The position numbers were made by a program, and so were the translations under genes. This document shows, piece after piece, positions 39,110 through 48,288 of a stretch of 64,000 nt of DNA. The notes under the pieces are model-generated. The model saw only the letters and a list, made by a program, of their open reading frames with translations. It did no database searches and had not been told where the DNA came from. Every line of letters begins with the position of its first letter. Within the stretch, counting starts at the first letter, position 1. Source of the DNA: Novosphingobium huizhouense (GTDB lineage Bacteria; Pseudomonadota; Alphaproteobacteria; Sphingomonadales; Sphingomonadaceae); the NCBI RefSeq assembly GCF_020179475.1, contig NZ_JAILXZ010000001.1:992001-1056000 (forward strand), given 5' to 3'.

Positions 39110-39811
39110 ATGGCAAAGCAGACCAAGAAGCAGCAGGCGCTGACCGCCAAGCTCGGCGACAACCAGAAGCTCTACGGCATCGACGAAGCGATCCAGCTCC
39201 TCAAGGACCTCGGCACCGCCAAGTTCGACCAGACCCTCGAAGTCGCGCTGAACCTCGGCGTCGACCCGCGCCACGCCGACCAGATGGTCCGCGGCATGGT
39301 CACGCTGCCTTCGGGCACCGGCAAGGACGTCAAGGTCGCCGTGTTCGCGCGCGGTGACAAGGCCGAAGCCGCGCTCGCCGCGGGCGCGGACAAGGTCGGC
39401 GCCGAAGACCTGCTCGAGGACATGCAGAACGGCAACCTCGACTACGGTCGCGTGATCGCCACCCCCGACATGATGGGCCTCGTCGGCCGCCTCGGCAAGG
39501 TGCTGGGCCCCAAGGGCCTGATGCCGAACCCGAAGCTCGGCACCGTCACCCCGAACGTCGCCGAAGCGGTCAAGGCCGCCAAGGGCGGGCAGATCGAGTT
39601 CCGCGTCGAGAAGGCCGGCATCATCCACGGCGGCATCGGCAAGCTCTCGTTCTCGAACGAAGCGCTGCGCGCCAACTTCGACGCCTTCGTCGACGCGATC
39701 GTCAAGGCCAAGCCCGCCGGCGCCAAGGGCAAGTACGTCCGCAAGGTCGGCCTGTCCTCGTCGATGGGCCCGGGCATCAAGGTCGATCTCGCGCAGGTCC
39801 AGGGCGCCTGA
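39110..39811 (+). CDS. rplA: 50S ribosomal protein L1
   Basis: A 233-residue L1 protein of the L1 stalk, also known in other bacteria to repress its own operon's translation. Landmarks are [38 protein letters not shown] and the central [20 protein letters not shown]. It ends the transcription unit with a terminator; rplJ does not follow here, so the L10/L12-rpoBC genes must lie elsewhere. Confidence 0.95.
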   Translation: MAKQTKKQQALTAKLGDNQKLYGIDEAIQLLKDLGTAKFDQTLEVALNLGVDPRHADQMVRGMVTLPSGTGKDVKVAVFARGDKAEAALAAGADKVGAEDLLEDMQNGNLDYGRVIATPDMMGLVGRLGKVLGPKGLMPNPKLGTVTPNVAEAVKAAKGGQIEFRVEKAGIIHGGIGKLSFSNEALRANFDAFVDAIVKAKPAGAKGKYVRKVGLSSSMGPGIKVDLAQVQGA

Positions 39812-39841
39812 TCGCCCGTACCGTCGCATAGACACGAAAAT

Positions 39842-39880
39842 GGGGCCGGGAAGAGCGATCTTCCCGGCCCCTTCGTTTTT
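39842..39880 (+). terminator. Rho-independent terminator of rplKA
   Basis: A perfect 13-bp stem GGGGCCGGGAAGA (39842-39854) and TCTTCCCGGCCCC (39859-39871) with a GCGA tetraloop, followed by TTCGTTTTT. It lies 30 bases after the rplA stop. The A-rich bases upstream make it partly bidirectional, and dabA converges on it. Confidence 0.95.
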
Positions 39881-39940
39881 GGCGGGGCGGCGCATCGCGC
39901 GGCGAGATCCCCGCCGCGCGTCGTCGCGCCTCGGGCCGCG

Positions 39941-42523
39941 TCAGCCCGGGCGCGGCACCCAGTGCTCGCGCTGCCAGTGGTGGGCGCGGTGCTTCCAGGG
40001 ATCGATCACGACGAGGTTGATCCAGCCGTTCTCGACGAGGTGGACGAGGTTTTCGTGGGCGAACACGATTTCCTCGACCCGGCGCAGCGGCGCTTGGACG
40101 AACACGGTCAGCCGGCGCGGCACGTGGTAGGGCGTGCCGTCGTCGCGGAACAGCGACTGGCGCGGCAGGCCGGTGCACAAGTCGCCGCCGTTGCCCTGGA
40201 CCACCCCGAAGCCGCCGATCACGTTCTGCGTCACCTTGTCGCCGGCGCCGTAGACCGCGTTGTCGATGGTCGAGAACAGGTACTGGCAGCTGATCCACTG
40301 CGCGACGATCATCGGCGCGGTGAGGATCGTGGTCAGCGCGCTGCCGTCTTTGTCGGTCTGCCAGTCGTAGCTGTGGAGAAAGGCGGCGCCTTCGAGGTCG
40401 AGCCCGGCGGTCAGGCGGCGCGGGCCGACGATGAAGGCGGCGTTGCCCGACAGCCCCCATTCGGGCCGCACTTCGCCCCAGTGCGCGGCGCCGGCGAGCA
40501 GGTCGTCGGCGGGGCGGGCGAGCTTGCCGGCGCGCCCTTCGAGCGCGCTGCGGCCGGCGGCGCGCAACACCGCCTCGAGCGCGGCGAGATCGGCGTGGTG
40601 GCTCGCCGGGACCGATGCGCGGTCGAACAGGGTGATCTCGTCGCGCGTGGTGTCGTGTTGCGCGGCGAGGAACACGGTATCGTCCGGCAGCGCGAGCCCG
40701 TCCGCGGCAAGGCCCTCGCGCACCAGCGGATCGTTGAGGATCGCCGCCATCAGCCGCGCGTTGGGGCCGCCCGGGTGGCCGCCGCACGCGCCGCAATCGA
40801 GGCTTGCGGCAAAGGCATTGTTGGTGGTCGACCCGCCGTGTCCGACGAGCACCACCAGCCGCGCGGTCGCCGCCGGCAGCCCGGTCAGCCGGAACATCCC
40901 GCGCGCATAGCCGATCCGGTCGGCGAGCGGGATCGCCGCCTCGTCGTCGTTCGAGGCGTGCGGGGCGAAGACTTCGTGCGCGCTGCCAAGCAAGCCGCGG
41001 GTGAGCCGTTCGGCGAGCCGCGGCGCGAGCGTGCGCGCCAGCAGCGCGACCGCGGCGAGCGGGCCGAGCGCCTCGGCCGCGGCAAAGCCGGTCGCGCCGC
41101 CCTTGGTGCTTTCGAGCATGCCCTGCGCGCGGTGGGCGCAGGCCCGGCGGGTGACGACCTCGCGCGCCTCGTCGGTGCGGCCGGGGAGCGGCGCTTCGGC
41201 GACATGGTGTGCCGGCGCGAGCAAGACCGGCAGCTGCTTGCGCGGGGTGCGGCCGAGCACCGGCTGGAGCGCGATGGGAAGGCCGAAGAAGCCGGCATAG
41301 CCATAGGTCTCGAACGTCCCCGCAGCGGCGCCCGCGGCCTCGATCGCGCGGCGCATCGGTTCGGAGCGCACGTCGATGCAGAACACCAGCTGCGCGGCGG
41401 GGCGCTCGACGGGTGGGGCGGCAGGTGGGGCGGCGGGAGAGGCGGCGGGCGCCGCGTTGGCGCAGGCGGCCGACCGTCCTTCGAGCGCGTGGCCGAGGCT
41501 GTCGATCACGCCGCGCTCGGCGGCCTGCTGGAACACCAGGCCGAGCGCGGCCTCGTCCATCGCGACGATCCGGGCGAAGCGCTGGCGGGCCTCGTCGCTC
41601 CACGCTTCGGGCGCGTCGGCCGCGAGGTTCCAGTGCGCGAGCAGGGCGCGGGCGACCTCGTCGCGGCCGGGCAGGCCCGCAGGCTGCGCGTGGGCGGGCT
41701 GCCGGTCGGCGAAGTCCTCGCCGGCGACGAAGCTGACCAGCGCGACCAGCGCGGCAAGATCGAGCATCGAGGCGGGCGCGCCGGCGACCTGGTGCGCTTC
41801 GGCGTGGCCCGTCCGCCAGCGCAAGTGCGCGGCCCAGCCGGGCAGCCGCGCGAACAGCCGGCGCACGGTATCCTCGGTGGCCGCTGGCGCGATACCGCGC
41901 CGGTCGAAGACCAGGCCGAGCGTCGCCAGGGGATCCTCCGGCGCGAGGTCGAGCAGGCGCAGCCCGTCGCGGGTTGCGATCGCGCGCAGCGCGGGGTCCG
42001 CCTGCAGCGCGAGGCGCAGGCAGGGATAGAGGCCGAGCTCGCGGCCGAACAGCGGCGGCGCGGCGCGATCGAGGAAGCAGCCGATCCAGCGCGCCAGCAC
42101 GGTCATCCCCGGCGACAGCACGCGGCGCTGCGGCTCCGCCGCCGGCGCCACCGGCAGCTCGACGAGGCGCGCGTGGAGCAGGGCGAAGGCATTGAGGTCG
42201 GGGCCGAACAGCGTGAACGCGGCATCGAGCCCTCCGAGGGTGGCGACGATCGCCTTGCGCAGCGCGACATCGGCGATGCGGCCTTCGGCATGGAGCGCGC
42301 GCCACTGGCCCAGCGCCAGCGTGGTGCGCGCACCGAACAGGTCGGCGCCCTCGCGCAGCGCGACTTCGAAGGGGCGGTCCTCGAAGCCTGACAGCGGGTT
42401 GACGGCGATGGCGCTCTCGAGCGGCCAGAGCGGCGCGATCGCCTGCGCGGCATCCGCGACCCGGGCGGCAAGGTCGGCCTGGGCGCCGGCGTCGAAGATC
42501 GGGGTGAAGGCAGAAGAGGCCAT
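39941..42523 (-). CDS. dabA: Inorganic carbon uptake subunit DabA (DUF2309)
   Basis: An 860-residue DUF2309/DabA protein, the beta-carbonic-anhydrase-like subunit of the DAB system, which hydrates CO2 to bicarbonate using membrane energy. The four zinc-site positions are present in family spacing: C382 and D384 in [11 protein letters not shown]562 in GHGGSTTNN and C577 in [10 protein letters not shown]. The N-terminus has [20 protein letters not shown], typical of the family, and the C-terminus ends in a [14 protein letters not shown] region. dabB ends three bases upstream, making a two-gene operon. The long reading frame on the opposite strand is a by-product of GC content. Confidence 0.9.
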   Translation of the reverse strand: MASSAFTPIFDAGAQADLAARVADAAQAIAPLWPLESAIAVNPLSGFEDRPFEVALREGADLFGARTTLALGQWRALHAEGRIADVALRKAIVATLGGLDAAFTLFGPDLNAFALLHARLVELPVAPAAEPQRRVLSPGMTVLARWIGCFLDRAAPPLFGRELGLYPCLRLALQADPALRAIATRDGLRLLDLAPEDPLATLGLVFDRRGIAPAATEDTVRRLFARLPGWAAHLRWRTGHAEAHQVAGAPASMLDLAALVALVSFVAGEDFADRQPAHAQPAGLPGRDEVARALLAHWNLAADAPEAWSDEARQRFARIVAMDEAALGLVFQQAAERGVIDSLGHALEGRSAACANAAPAASPAAPPAAPPVERPAAQLVFCIDVRSEPMRRAIEAAGAAAGTFETYGYAGFFGLPIALQPVLGRTPRKQLPVLLAPAHHVAEAPLPGRTDEAREVVTRRACAHRAQGMLESTKGGATGFAAAEALGPLAAVALLARTLAPRLAERLTRGLLGSAHEVFAPHASNDDEAAIPLADRIGYARGMFRLTGLPAATARLVVLVGHGGSTTNNAFAASLDCGACGGHPGGPNARLMAAILNDPLVREGLAADGLALPDDTVFLAAQHDTTRDEITLFDRASVPASHHADLAALEAVLRAAGRSALEGRAGKLARPADDLLAGAAHWGEVRPEWGLSGNAAFIVGPRRLTAGLDLEGAAFLHSYDWQTDKDGSALTTILTAPMIVAQWISCQYLFSTIDNAVYGAGDKVTQNVIGGFGVVQGNGGDLCTGLPRQSLFRDDGTPYHVPRRLTVFVQAPLRRVEEIVFAHENLVHLVENGWINLVVIDPWKHRAHHWQREHWVPRPG

Positions 42524-42526
42524 CGG

Positions 42527-43933
42527 TCAGTCCTTCCGGGTCGAGGTGGAACGGGGAGCGGCGGGAAGCGCGCCGGCGTGGAGCAGGCGGGCATGGAGCG
42601 CGGGCGGCAGGCGGCGGCGGCCGGCGGCGAGGTCCTGCTGGATCAGCCAGGCGGCGAGGAACAGCGCGAGCAGGCCGAGCTGCGCCCAGGGCGCGAGCAG
42701 CGCCGCGGCGGCGTTGGGCTGGACCGCTTCGACCAGCGCGAGCGCGGCGGCGTTGACCGCGACCAGCAGCGCGGGCAGCGCGAGCAGGGTCAGGCGGGCG
42801 GTCTCGATCCGCAGGTCGCGCGCGGCCAGCGCCATGGCGACGAACAGCGCGGTGGCGGCGAGCCCGAGCGGCAGCAGCGTGGTCTGCGCCAGCGGATTGT
42901 TCATGGCGAGCGCCGCGGCGCCGAGCGCGGCGAGCGCGATCAGGCCTGCGAGCGGAGCGGGCAGCGCCTTGTCGGCGCGCTCCCCGGCGCGAACGATCGA
43001 GCCCGAGGCGCCGAGGAACAGCCAGGCCTTGAACGCGCCGTGCGCGACCATGTGCCACAGCGCCGCGGCATAGCCGCCGAGCGCGCAGGTCAGCAGCATG
43101 AAGCCCATCTGCGCGACGGTCGAGGCGGCGAGAGCGCCCTTGACGTCGGCGCGGACGAGCATCAGCGCCGAGCCGTAGAGCGCGCCGGCGACGCCGAGCA
43201 CGAGCAGCGCGGCCCGCGCGGCGGGAACCGCCTCAAGCACCGGGGCGAAGCGGATCACGAGGAAACCGCCGGCATTGACGAAGCCGGCGTGCATCAGCGC
43301 CGAGACCGGGGTCGGCGCGGCGATCGAGGAGAGCAGCCACGACGCGAACGGCGGGGTGGCGCAGCGCGCGGCGGCGGCGACGACGAGCAGCACCGCAGCG
43401 GTCGCGACGAACGCCGGCGGGAGCGTCGGCACCGCCCGCAGGACAGCGTCGAGCGCGGTCGAGCGCGCGCCGAGCGCGAGCGTGGCGAGCGCGGCGACGA
43501 GCGCGAGGTCGCCGACGAGGAAGGCGGCGCGGGCGCGGGCGGCGGCGGCGCGCGCCTCGCTCCAGTCGCCGGCGTGGCGGACGAGGCCGGTCATCAGCCG
43601 CCCCGCGGCGATCCATCCGGCGGCAAGCAGCAGCACGTTGTCGGCAAGGCCGACCAGCAGCGTGGCGCAAGCGAGCGCCGCGGCGAGGCGGGCGTGCGCG
43701 GCGCGGCGCGGGTCGGCGCGCAGGTGGCGCTGGGCAAAGACCAGCACGATGGCGGTGAGCAGCGCGGCAAGGCCGCCGAGCGCGATGCCTGCCGGGGTCG
43801 GCGCGAGCAGCCCTGCGGCCGCCGCGGCGACGAGGCCCAGCCCCATCGCGCCGAGCGCGAGCGAGGCTCCCGAGACTGCGGCCGGGCCGCGCCGGGTCCG
43901 GTTGTCGTGCATCTGGTCGAATGTCGTTGCCAT
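42527..43933 (-). CDS. dabB: DAB membrane subunit DabB (NuoL/M-like)
   Basis: A 468-residue polytopic membrane protein of the proton-translocating NuoL/M/N family, here the channel partner of DabA. About 12-13 hydrophobic segments can be counted, with the family stretch TPPFASWLLSSIAAPTPVSALMH (shown to describe position about 212-234) broken by a conserved histidine-lysine region GAFKAWLFLGASG. The start is preceded by AAGGAGGTGATCC, complementary to the 16S rRNA 3' end over 13 bases. It is translated first, with dabA directly behind. Confidence 0.85.
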   Translation of the reverse strand: MATTFDQMHDNRTRRGPAAVSGASLALGAMGLGLVAAAAAGLLAPTPAGIALGGLAALLTAIVLVFAQRHLRADPRRAAHARLAAALACATLLVGLADNVLLLAAGWIAAGRLMTGLVRHAGDWSEARAAAARARAAFLVGDLALVAALATLALGARSTALDAVLRAVPTLPPAFVATAAVLLVVAAAARCATPPFASWLLSSIAAPTPVSALMHAGFVNAGGFLVIRFAPVLEAVPAARAALLVLGVAGALYGSALMLVRADVKGALAASTVAQMGFMLLTCALGGYAAALWHMVAHGAFKAWLFLGASGSIVRAGERADKALPAPLAGLIALAALGAAALAMNNPLAQTTLLPLGLAATALFVAMALAARDLRIETARLTLLALPALLVAVNAAALALVEAVQPNAAAALLAPWAQLGLLALFLAAWLIQQDLAAGRRRLPPALHARLLHAGALPAAPRSTSTRKD

Positions 43934-44002
43934 GGATCACCTCCTTGGGAGGCGCAGATGACAGCGGCTGAAACATGAGGGAAACGAATTTGTGAAATCT
44001 TG

Positions 44003-44023
44003 ATCATTGAATTTGCAAATGAT
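44003..44023. promoter_or_regulatory. Candidate LysR operator between dabB and lysR
   Basis: ATCATT (44003-44008) and AATGAT (44018-44023) form an inverted repeat in an AT-rich pocket of the 102-base divergent promoter region, with an inner TTG...CAA pair. This fits the T-N11-A type symmetrical site bound by LysR activators and lies where such a protein would control dabBA and itself. Confidence 0.5.
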
Positions 44024-44035
44024 AAGGCGCACGGC

Positions 44036-44902
44036 ATGGCCCTGCGCAACCTCGATATCGATCTACTGCGTTGTTTCGTAACGATTGCCGAGACCGGCAG
44101 CCTGACCCGCGCCGGCCAGCGGCTGGGGCGCACGCAATCGGCGATTTCGCTCCAGCTCAAGCGGCTCGAGGACCAGCTCGGACGCACGCTGTTCGAGCGC
44201 AGCCCGCGCTTCCTTGCGATCACCCCCGAGGGCGAGCGGCTGATCGGCCCGGCGCGGCAGATCCTGCGTCTGAACGACGCCACCGTCGCCGAGATGTTCG
44301 AGCCCGACGTCGCCGGACAGGTGCGGCTCGGCGTGCCCGAGGACTTCGCCACCGCGCACCTGCCGGCCGTGCTCGCCGCCTTTGCCGAGGCGCATCCGCT
44401 GGTCGAGCTGGAGGTGACCTGCGACCTGACGCTGAACCTGCTCGAGCGGTTCCACGCCGGGGCCTTCGACCTCGTGCTGGTCAAGCGCCAGCCCGAGCAG
44501 GCGCGCGATCCGGGCGTGCGCGTCTGGCGCGAACCGCTGGTCTGGGTGGGACGCGACCGCCAGGCGATCGCCGATGTCGCGCGCATTCCGCTGGTCGTCT
44601 CGCCCGAGCCGTGCGTCTATCGTCGCCGCGCCAGCGATGCGCTCGACGCGATGGGGCGGCCCTGGCGCGTCGCCTATACCTCGACCAGCCTCGCCGGCAG
44701 CCTTTCGGCGGTCCGCGCCGGGCTCGGCATCACCGTGCTGCCGTTCGAGATGGTCCCTCCGGGACTGACCGCGCTCGGCGAGGAAAGCGGCCTGCCGCCG
44801 CTCTACGATACCGAGATCGCGCTGATCGAGGCGGCGGGCCTGCCCGATACCGCGCACCGGCTGGCGCAGCACATCATCGCCGCGCTCGAGCGGGGAGCGT
44901 GA
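44036..44902 (+). CDS. LysR family regulator, probable dab regulator
   Basis: A 288-residue LysR-type regulator. The N-terminal helix-turn-helix is TGSLTRAGQRLGRTQSAISL (residues about 20-39), followed by LKRLEDQLGRTLFERS, and a C-terminal co-inducer domain begins near residue 90 with GQVRLGVPEDFA. It is divergent from dabBA, and LysR genes are common next to DAB and carbon-fixation operons, so CO2/bicarbonate-responsive control is likely (inference). ATG 44036 is used; TTG 44000 is an in-frame alternative that would run through the operator. Confidence 0.8.
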   Translation: MALRNLDIDLLRCFVTIAETGSLTRAGQRLGRTQSAISLQLKRLEDQLGRTLFERSPRFLAITPEGERLIGPARQILRLNDATVAEMFEPDVAGQVRLGVPEDFATAHLPAVLAAFAEAHPLVELEVTCDLTLNLLERFHAGAFDLVLVKRQPEQARDPGVRVWREPLVWVGRDRQAIADVARIPLVVSPEPCVYRRRASDALDAMGRPWRVAYTSTSLAGSLSAVRAGLGITVLPFEMVPPGLTALGEESGLPPLYDTEIALIEAAGLPDTAHRLAQHIIAALERGA

Positions 44903-44997
44903 ACGCGAGCGACCGCGCCAATCCCCATGTTTCGCAGCCGCCGTGCTTGCCGGTGGCGCCGGCGCGCGGCATCGACGCTCTCCAGCAGGAGTGCCGC

Positions 44998-45231
44998 GTG
45001 TCCGATTGTCCCGACGATGAACTGGTTCCTGCCAATCCGGTGACGCGGGCGCGGGCGATGGTCGAGGCCGAGGTGCCGCCCGAGCGGCGCGGTCCCGGCT
45101 GGGACCGGCACTGGCGCGAGCTCGAGGCCTATGCCGCGGCGCAGACCGCTTGGGCGCTGGTGCCCGCGACCGAGCCTGCGCCTTCGCCGGGCGCGCGCAA
45201 GCGCCGGCGCCGGCCCCGCACGCGCGACTAG
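44998..45231 (+). CDS. Small hypothetical protein
   Basis: A 77-residue protein starting at GTG 44998 with AGGAG at 44987-44991. It is charged, with an acidic N-terminal half and a very basic C-terminus (ARKRRRRPRTRD). An alternative start at GTG 44899 overlaps the lysR stop and adds 33 residues. No family is recognised, and the composition leaves doubt that it is a real gene. Confidence 0.35.
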   Translation: MSDCPDDELVPANPVTRARAMVEAEVPPERRGPGWDRHWRELEAYAAAQTAWALVPATEPAPSPGARKRRRRPRTRD

Positions 45232-45346
45232 CGCCGGCACGCGCGCCCCGCGCGCGAAAAGGAGGGCCGCTCGGCGCTTGCCAGCCGCTGCGGTTCGGGG
45301 CACGGACGGGCCATCGTTGCCGTTGCAACCACATAGAGGGTCGTCC

Positions 45347-47311
45347 ATGCGTCTGAAGTCCGCGCATCTCGCGTCGCTGATCGTTGCCCCCGCATTCGCT
45401 GCGCTGCTCGCCTCGCCGGTCGCGGCGCAAGTGGTGTCGAGCCCCAAGGACATCGCCGCCGCCGCCAACGCCGCGCCGGGTGGCGATATTCCGGCGAAGT
45501 TCGCGCCGCCGGTCGACGCGCGCGACTACGTCAAGCGCGAGGTGCTGATCCCCATGCGCGACGGCACGCGGCTCTACACCGTGATCGTCTTCCCCAAGGG
45601 GGTGACCAACGCGCCGATCGTGCTGACCCGCACGCCCTACAACGCGCGCGCGCGGGCCAACCGCCTCGACAGCCCCAACGTGCTCTCGACGCTGCCGCTG
45701 GCCGAGGAGGGCTTCGTCAAGGCGGGCTATATCCGCGTGTTCCAGGACATCCGCGGCAAGTACGGCTCGGAAGGCGACTACATCGTCACGCGGCCCGTGC
45801 GCGGGCCTCTCAACCCCACCAAGGTCGACCACGTGACCGACGCCTGGGACACGATCGACTGGCTGGTGAACAAGGCGAACCTGCCCGAAAGCAACGGCAA
45901 GGTCGGGATGATCGGGTCGTCCTACGAAGGCTTCACCGTGGTGATGGCGCTGCTCGATCCGCATCCCGCGCTGAAGGTGACCGCGCCCGAAAGCCCGATG
46001 ATCGATGGCTGGATGGGCGATGACTGGTTCCACCATGGCGCGTTCCGCCTGGCCAACATCGGCTGGATCGGATCGCAGACCGGCTACAAGGGCGATGGCA
46101 AGGACCCTGCAACCGGCGTCTACGACAACTACGAGGAATTCCGCCGGCTGGGCGGGGCGAACGAGTGGGCGAAGAAATCGGGCTTCGACCAGCTGCCGGC
46201 GTGGAAGAAGATGGTCGAGCACGTATCCTACGACGCGTTCTGGCAAGGCCAGGCGCTCGACAAGCTGCTGGCGGCGAACCCTTCGAACGTGCCCACGATC
46301 TGGGAGCAGGGGCTGTGGGACCAGGAGGACATGTATGGCGCGATCCATTCGTGGGAGGCGCTGAAGGCCAAGGGCAAGCTCGGCAACAACTTCCTGGTGA
46401 TGGGGCCGTGGCGGCACAGCCAGGTCAACCGCGATGGCCGCTCGCTGGGCCCGCTGCAGTGGAATGGCGATACCGCGCAGCAGTTCCGCGAGCAGATGGT
46501 GCTGCCGCTGTTCGACCAGTACCTGAAGGACGGGCCGCCGGCGAACCTGCCGCAGGTGGCGATCTACAACACCGGCGAGAACCACTGGGACAAGCTGGCC
46601 GACTGGCCGCTCGCCTGCGAGAGCGGGTGCAAGGCGGGGCTGACGCCGATCTACCTCGGCGCGGACGGCGGCCTGTCGTTCGACAAGGCGGCGGCGGGCG
46701 AGGATTCCTACGTTTCCGATCCGGCCAAGCCCGTGCCGCACCTGCCGCGCCCGGTGAACTTCGGCGATGGCCGCTGGGGCGACTGGCTGGTGAGCGACCA
46801 GCGCCACGCCGATGGCCGCCCTGACGTGCTGACCTACCAGACGGGTGTGCTCGACGCACCGGTGCGGGTGAGCGGCGCGCCGATCGCCGACCTGTTCGCG
46901 AAGACCACCGGGACCGATGGCGACTTCGTGGTCAAGGTGATCGACGTTTATCCGGACGAGGTGGCTTCCGATCCCAAGATGGGCGGCTATGAACTGCCGA
47001 TCGCGCTCGACATCTTCCGCGGGCGCTATCGCGACAGCTTCAGCAACCCGACCGCGATCCCGGCGGAGCAGGTGCAGCGCTATCGCTTCCGCCTGCCGAC
47101 GGTGAACCACGTGTTCCAGCCGGGCCACCGCATCATGGTGCAGGTGCAGTCGTCGCTGTTCCCGCTCTATGACCGCAATCCGCAGACCTTCGTGCCCAAC
47201 ATCTTCCTGGCGAAGAAGGAGGACTACAAGGCGGCGACGATCTCGGTCGAGCGCGGCGGCGCGCAGGCGAGCGCGGTGTGGCTGCCGGTGGTGCCTGTCA
47301 AGCAGCCCTGA
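45347..47311 (+). CDS. Alpha-amino-acid ester hydrolase (CocE/NonD family)
   Basis: A 654-residue secreted serine hydrolase very like alpha-amino-acid ester hydrolases of xanthomonads and acetic acid bacteria, which hydrolyse or synthesise ampicillin- and cephalexin-type beta-lactams. A Sec signal ends at about residue 28 (SPVAAQ). The nucleophile is S192 in IGSSYEGF; the acidic cluster that recognises the alpha-amino group is represented by MGDDWFHHGAF and WEQGLWDQEDMYG. The alpha/beta-hydrolase core, cap and C-terminal jelly roll (PVNHVFQPGHRI-like end) are all present. Natural substrates may be amino-acid esters or short peptides. Confidence 0.85.
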   Translation: MRLKSAHLASLIVAPAFAALLASPVAAQVVSSPKDIAAAANAAPGGDIPAKFAPPVDARDYVKREVLIPMRDGTRLYTVIVFPKGVTNAPIVLTRTPYNARARANRLDSPNVLSTLPLAEEGFVKAGYIRVFQDIRGKYGSEGDYIVTRPVRGPLNPTKVDHVTDAWDTIDWLVNKANLPESNGKVGMIGSSYEGFTVVMALLDPHPALKVTAPESPMIDGWMGDDWFHHGAFRLANIGWIGSQTGYKGDGKDPATGVYDNYEEFRRLGGANEWAKKSGFDQLPAWKKMVEHVSYDAFWQGQALDKLLAANPSNVPTIWEQGLWDQEDMYGAIHSWEALKAKGKLGNNFLVMGPWRHSQVNRDGRSLGPLQWNGDTAQQFREQMVLPLFDQYLKDGPPANLPQVAIYNTGENHWDKLADWPLACESGCKAGLTPIYLGADGGLSFDKAAAGEDSYVSDPAKPVPHLPRPVNFGDGRWGDWLVSDQRHADGRPDVLTYQTGVLDAPVRVSGAPIADLFAKTTGTDGDFVVKVIDVYPDEVASDPKMGGYELPIALDIFRGRYRDSFSNPTAIPAEQVQRYRFRLPTVNHVFQPGHRIMVQVQSSLFPLYDRNPQTFVPNIFLAKKEDYKAATISVERGGAQASAVWLPVVPVKQP

Positions 47312-47325
47312 GGGCGGCGCGCGCC

Positions 47326-48273
47326 TCAGCGGTCCTTGGGCGAAACGTACGACGCATCGTGCGCGAACGGCAGCGGTGCGTCGCTGCGCAAGGCCTCGAG
47401 CACGGCGGCGAAGTCGGTCCTCGCCCGCCAGCCCAGCGCGGTCTGCGCCAGCGAGGGGTCGTAGACCCGGCCGATGCTGCGCGGCAGCTGCCAGCCGCGC
47501 CCGGCGTAGAGCTCGGCCGCATCGGGGAAGTGGCGCGCGATGACGGCGCGGGCATCGCGCTTGAGCTCGGTAGCCTCGTCGCGCGTGAACGGCGGCGGGG
47601 CCGAGGCGATGAACAGGCCGAAGCCGAGCGTCGCGGCGCGGTCGAGCGCGGCGAGGTGGACGTCGACCGCGTCCTCGACGGTGAGGCGGCGATGAAGGAA
47701 CTCGTTGGCCTTGAGGTTGGGGCCGGACAGGAGGCCGCGCACCGCGTCGTCCTCGGGGAAGAAGCGGCTGGTGCGCAGCACGACGCCGGGCAGGCCGTGC
47801 TCCTGCGCGAACAGGCGGACGAGGCCTTCGGCGGCGAGCTTGGTGGTGCCGTAGATGTTGCGGGGGTTGAGCGGGGCGTGGCTTTCGTCGAGCCAGACGG
47901 CGGCCTCGCCCTGTTCCTCGCGGATCGCGCGGTCGATCATCAGCGAGGTGGTCGAGGTCATCACGAAGGCGCTGCACTGCGCCGCCTTGGCCGCTTCGAG
48001 CAGCGCGAGCGTGCCCGAGACGTTGATGTCGACGAAGCTCTGCAGCCGGGCGCGCGCCATGTCGGGCTGGTGCAGCGCGGCGGTGTGGATCACCGCGTCC
48101 GCGCCGAACGCGAACGCGCGCTCGATCGCGCGGCGGTCGGCGACCGAGCCGACCACCTGCGTCTCGGGCCCGGCGGCGATGTCGAGCCCGGTGACGCGGT
48201 GCCCGTCCTGCCGCAGCCGCGCGGCAAGCGGACGGCCGAGCCAGCCCGACGATCCGGTGACCAGCACGCGCAT
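47326..48273 (-). CDS. NAD(P)-dependent epimerase/dehydratase
   Basis: A 315-residue extended SDR. It opens with VLVTGSSGWLGRPLA (the TGxxGxxG cofactor loop at residues 5-12), has the YGTTK catalytic pair (Y in position about 142) and a serine/threonine-rich VMTSTTS strand before it. The fold is that of UDP-sugar epimerases, but the substrate cannot be named. It converges with the ester hydrolase gene, 14 bases apart. Confidence 0.75.
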   Translation of the reverse strand: MRVLVTGSSGWLGRPLAARLRQDGHRVTGLDIAAGPETQVVGSVADRRAIERAFAFGADAVIHTAALHQPDMARARLQSFVDINVSGTLALLEAAKAAQCSAFVMTSTTSLMIDRAIREEQGEAAVWLDESHAPLNPRNIYGTTKLAAEGLVRLFAQEHGLPGVVLRTSRFFPEDDAVRGLLSGPNLKANEFLHRRLTVEDAVDVHLAALDRAATLGFGLFIASAPPPFTRDEATELKRDARAVIARHFPDAAELYAGRGWQLPRSIGRVYDPSLAQTALGWRARTDFAAVLEALRSDAPLPFAHDASYVSPKDR

Positions 48274-48288
48274 CGCGCTTGCTCCCCC

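Noticed and set aside
39962..42391. Very long open frame on the + strand opposite dabA (over 800 codons)
   Set aside because: It has an Arg/Gly/Ala-rich shadow composition with no motifs, whereas the opposite strand encodes a complete DabA with its zinc-site residues. High GC content keeps such frames open.
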